Shown here in pieces: positions 34,802 to 34,850 of a stretch of DNA of 34,850 nucleotides. The stretch comes from Desulfovibrio desulfuricans (lineage in GTDB: Bacteria > Desulfobacterota > Desulfovibrionia > Desulfovibrionales > Desulfovibrionaceae), in NCBI GenBank assembly GCA_015062205.1, contig SUVB01000004.1:1-34850 (forward strand). Direction: 5' to 3'. The translations under genes were made by a program, and so were the position numbers. How positions within the stretch are numbered: position 1 is the first letter of the stretch; every line of letters starts with the position of its first letter. The notes beneath the pieces were generated by a model. That model was not told where the DNA came from and did no database searches. It worked only from the letters and a program-made list of their open reading frames with translations.

Positions 34802-34850
34802 TGCTGGCGTTGAAGGGCAGAAAGGAGGGAAAGAAAGAAAAACAGCGGCA

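Overview
The window looks like chromosomal DNA of a GC-rich, Gram-negative anaerobe, most probably a member of the Desulfovibrionaceae (Desulfovibrio/Bilophila-like). This is inferred from the high GC content, the small stand-alone FeoA next to a FeoB with a divergent gate motif, a CI-type repressor whose N-terminus resembles those common in Desulfovibrio prophages, and a giant DUF4347/RTX adhesin. No rRNA or tRNA gene marks the species, so the assignment is tentative.

Region 1 (1-1454) is decayed. It holds a strong 44-nt hairpin, an ABC-transporter ATPase broken by two frameshifts, and the last codons of the HlyD-type protein that once preceded it, all on the minus strand. A near-consensus promoter at 1391-1419, overlapped by a Fur-box-like sequence, drives the next genes.

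Region 2 (1455-8620, plus strand) has two gene sets. The first is a MoxR-type AAA ATPase, a protein joining an HExxH metallopeptidase-like domain to a VWA-like domain, and a small unknown protein. The second has its own promoter beside an almost perfect Fur box: feoA, feoB, and a membrane-bound diguanylate cyclase whose GTG start overlaps the feoB stop. This suggests iron-responsive control of ferrous iron uptake, with c-di-GMP signalling attached.

Region 3 (8688-33732, minus strand, read right to left) is a type I secretion locus. It starts with a 4393-residue adhesin (DUF4347 at the N-terminus, many RTX-like repeats, tandem ~345-residue modules near the C-terminus). Then come a cluster of four 30-bp hairpin units, a 124-residue protein of unknown function, a GT4 glycosyltransferase, ABC transporter B, membrane fusion protein B, a single TolC-like outer membrane protein, membrane fusion protein A and ABC transporter A. 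Two non-identical ABC/HlyD pairs therefore flank one outer membrane channel. ABC B has two degenerate C39-like domains in tandem; ABC A has one. At the 3' end a frameshifted phage CI-like repressor overlaps the end of ABC A and is followed by a small zinc-ribbon Lar-like protein.

Region 4 (33733-34850) is the adhesin leader and a minus-strand protein derived from a serine recombinase that lacks the usual catalytic arginines. It may run off the window edge. The most unusual content is the secretion locus: the doubled inner-membrane machinery, the double C39-like transporter, the embedded glycosyltransferase and the DUF4347 adhesin with a His/Cys pair.
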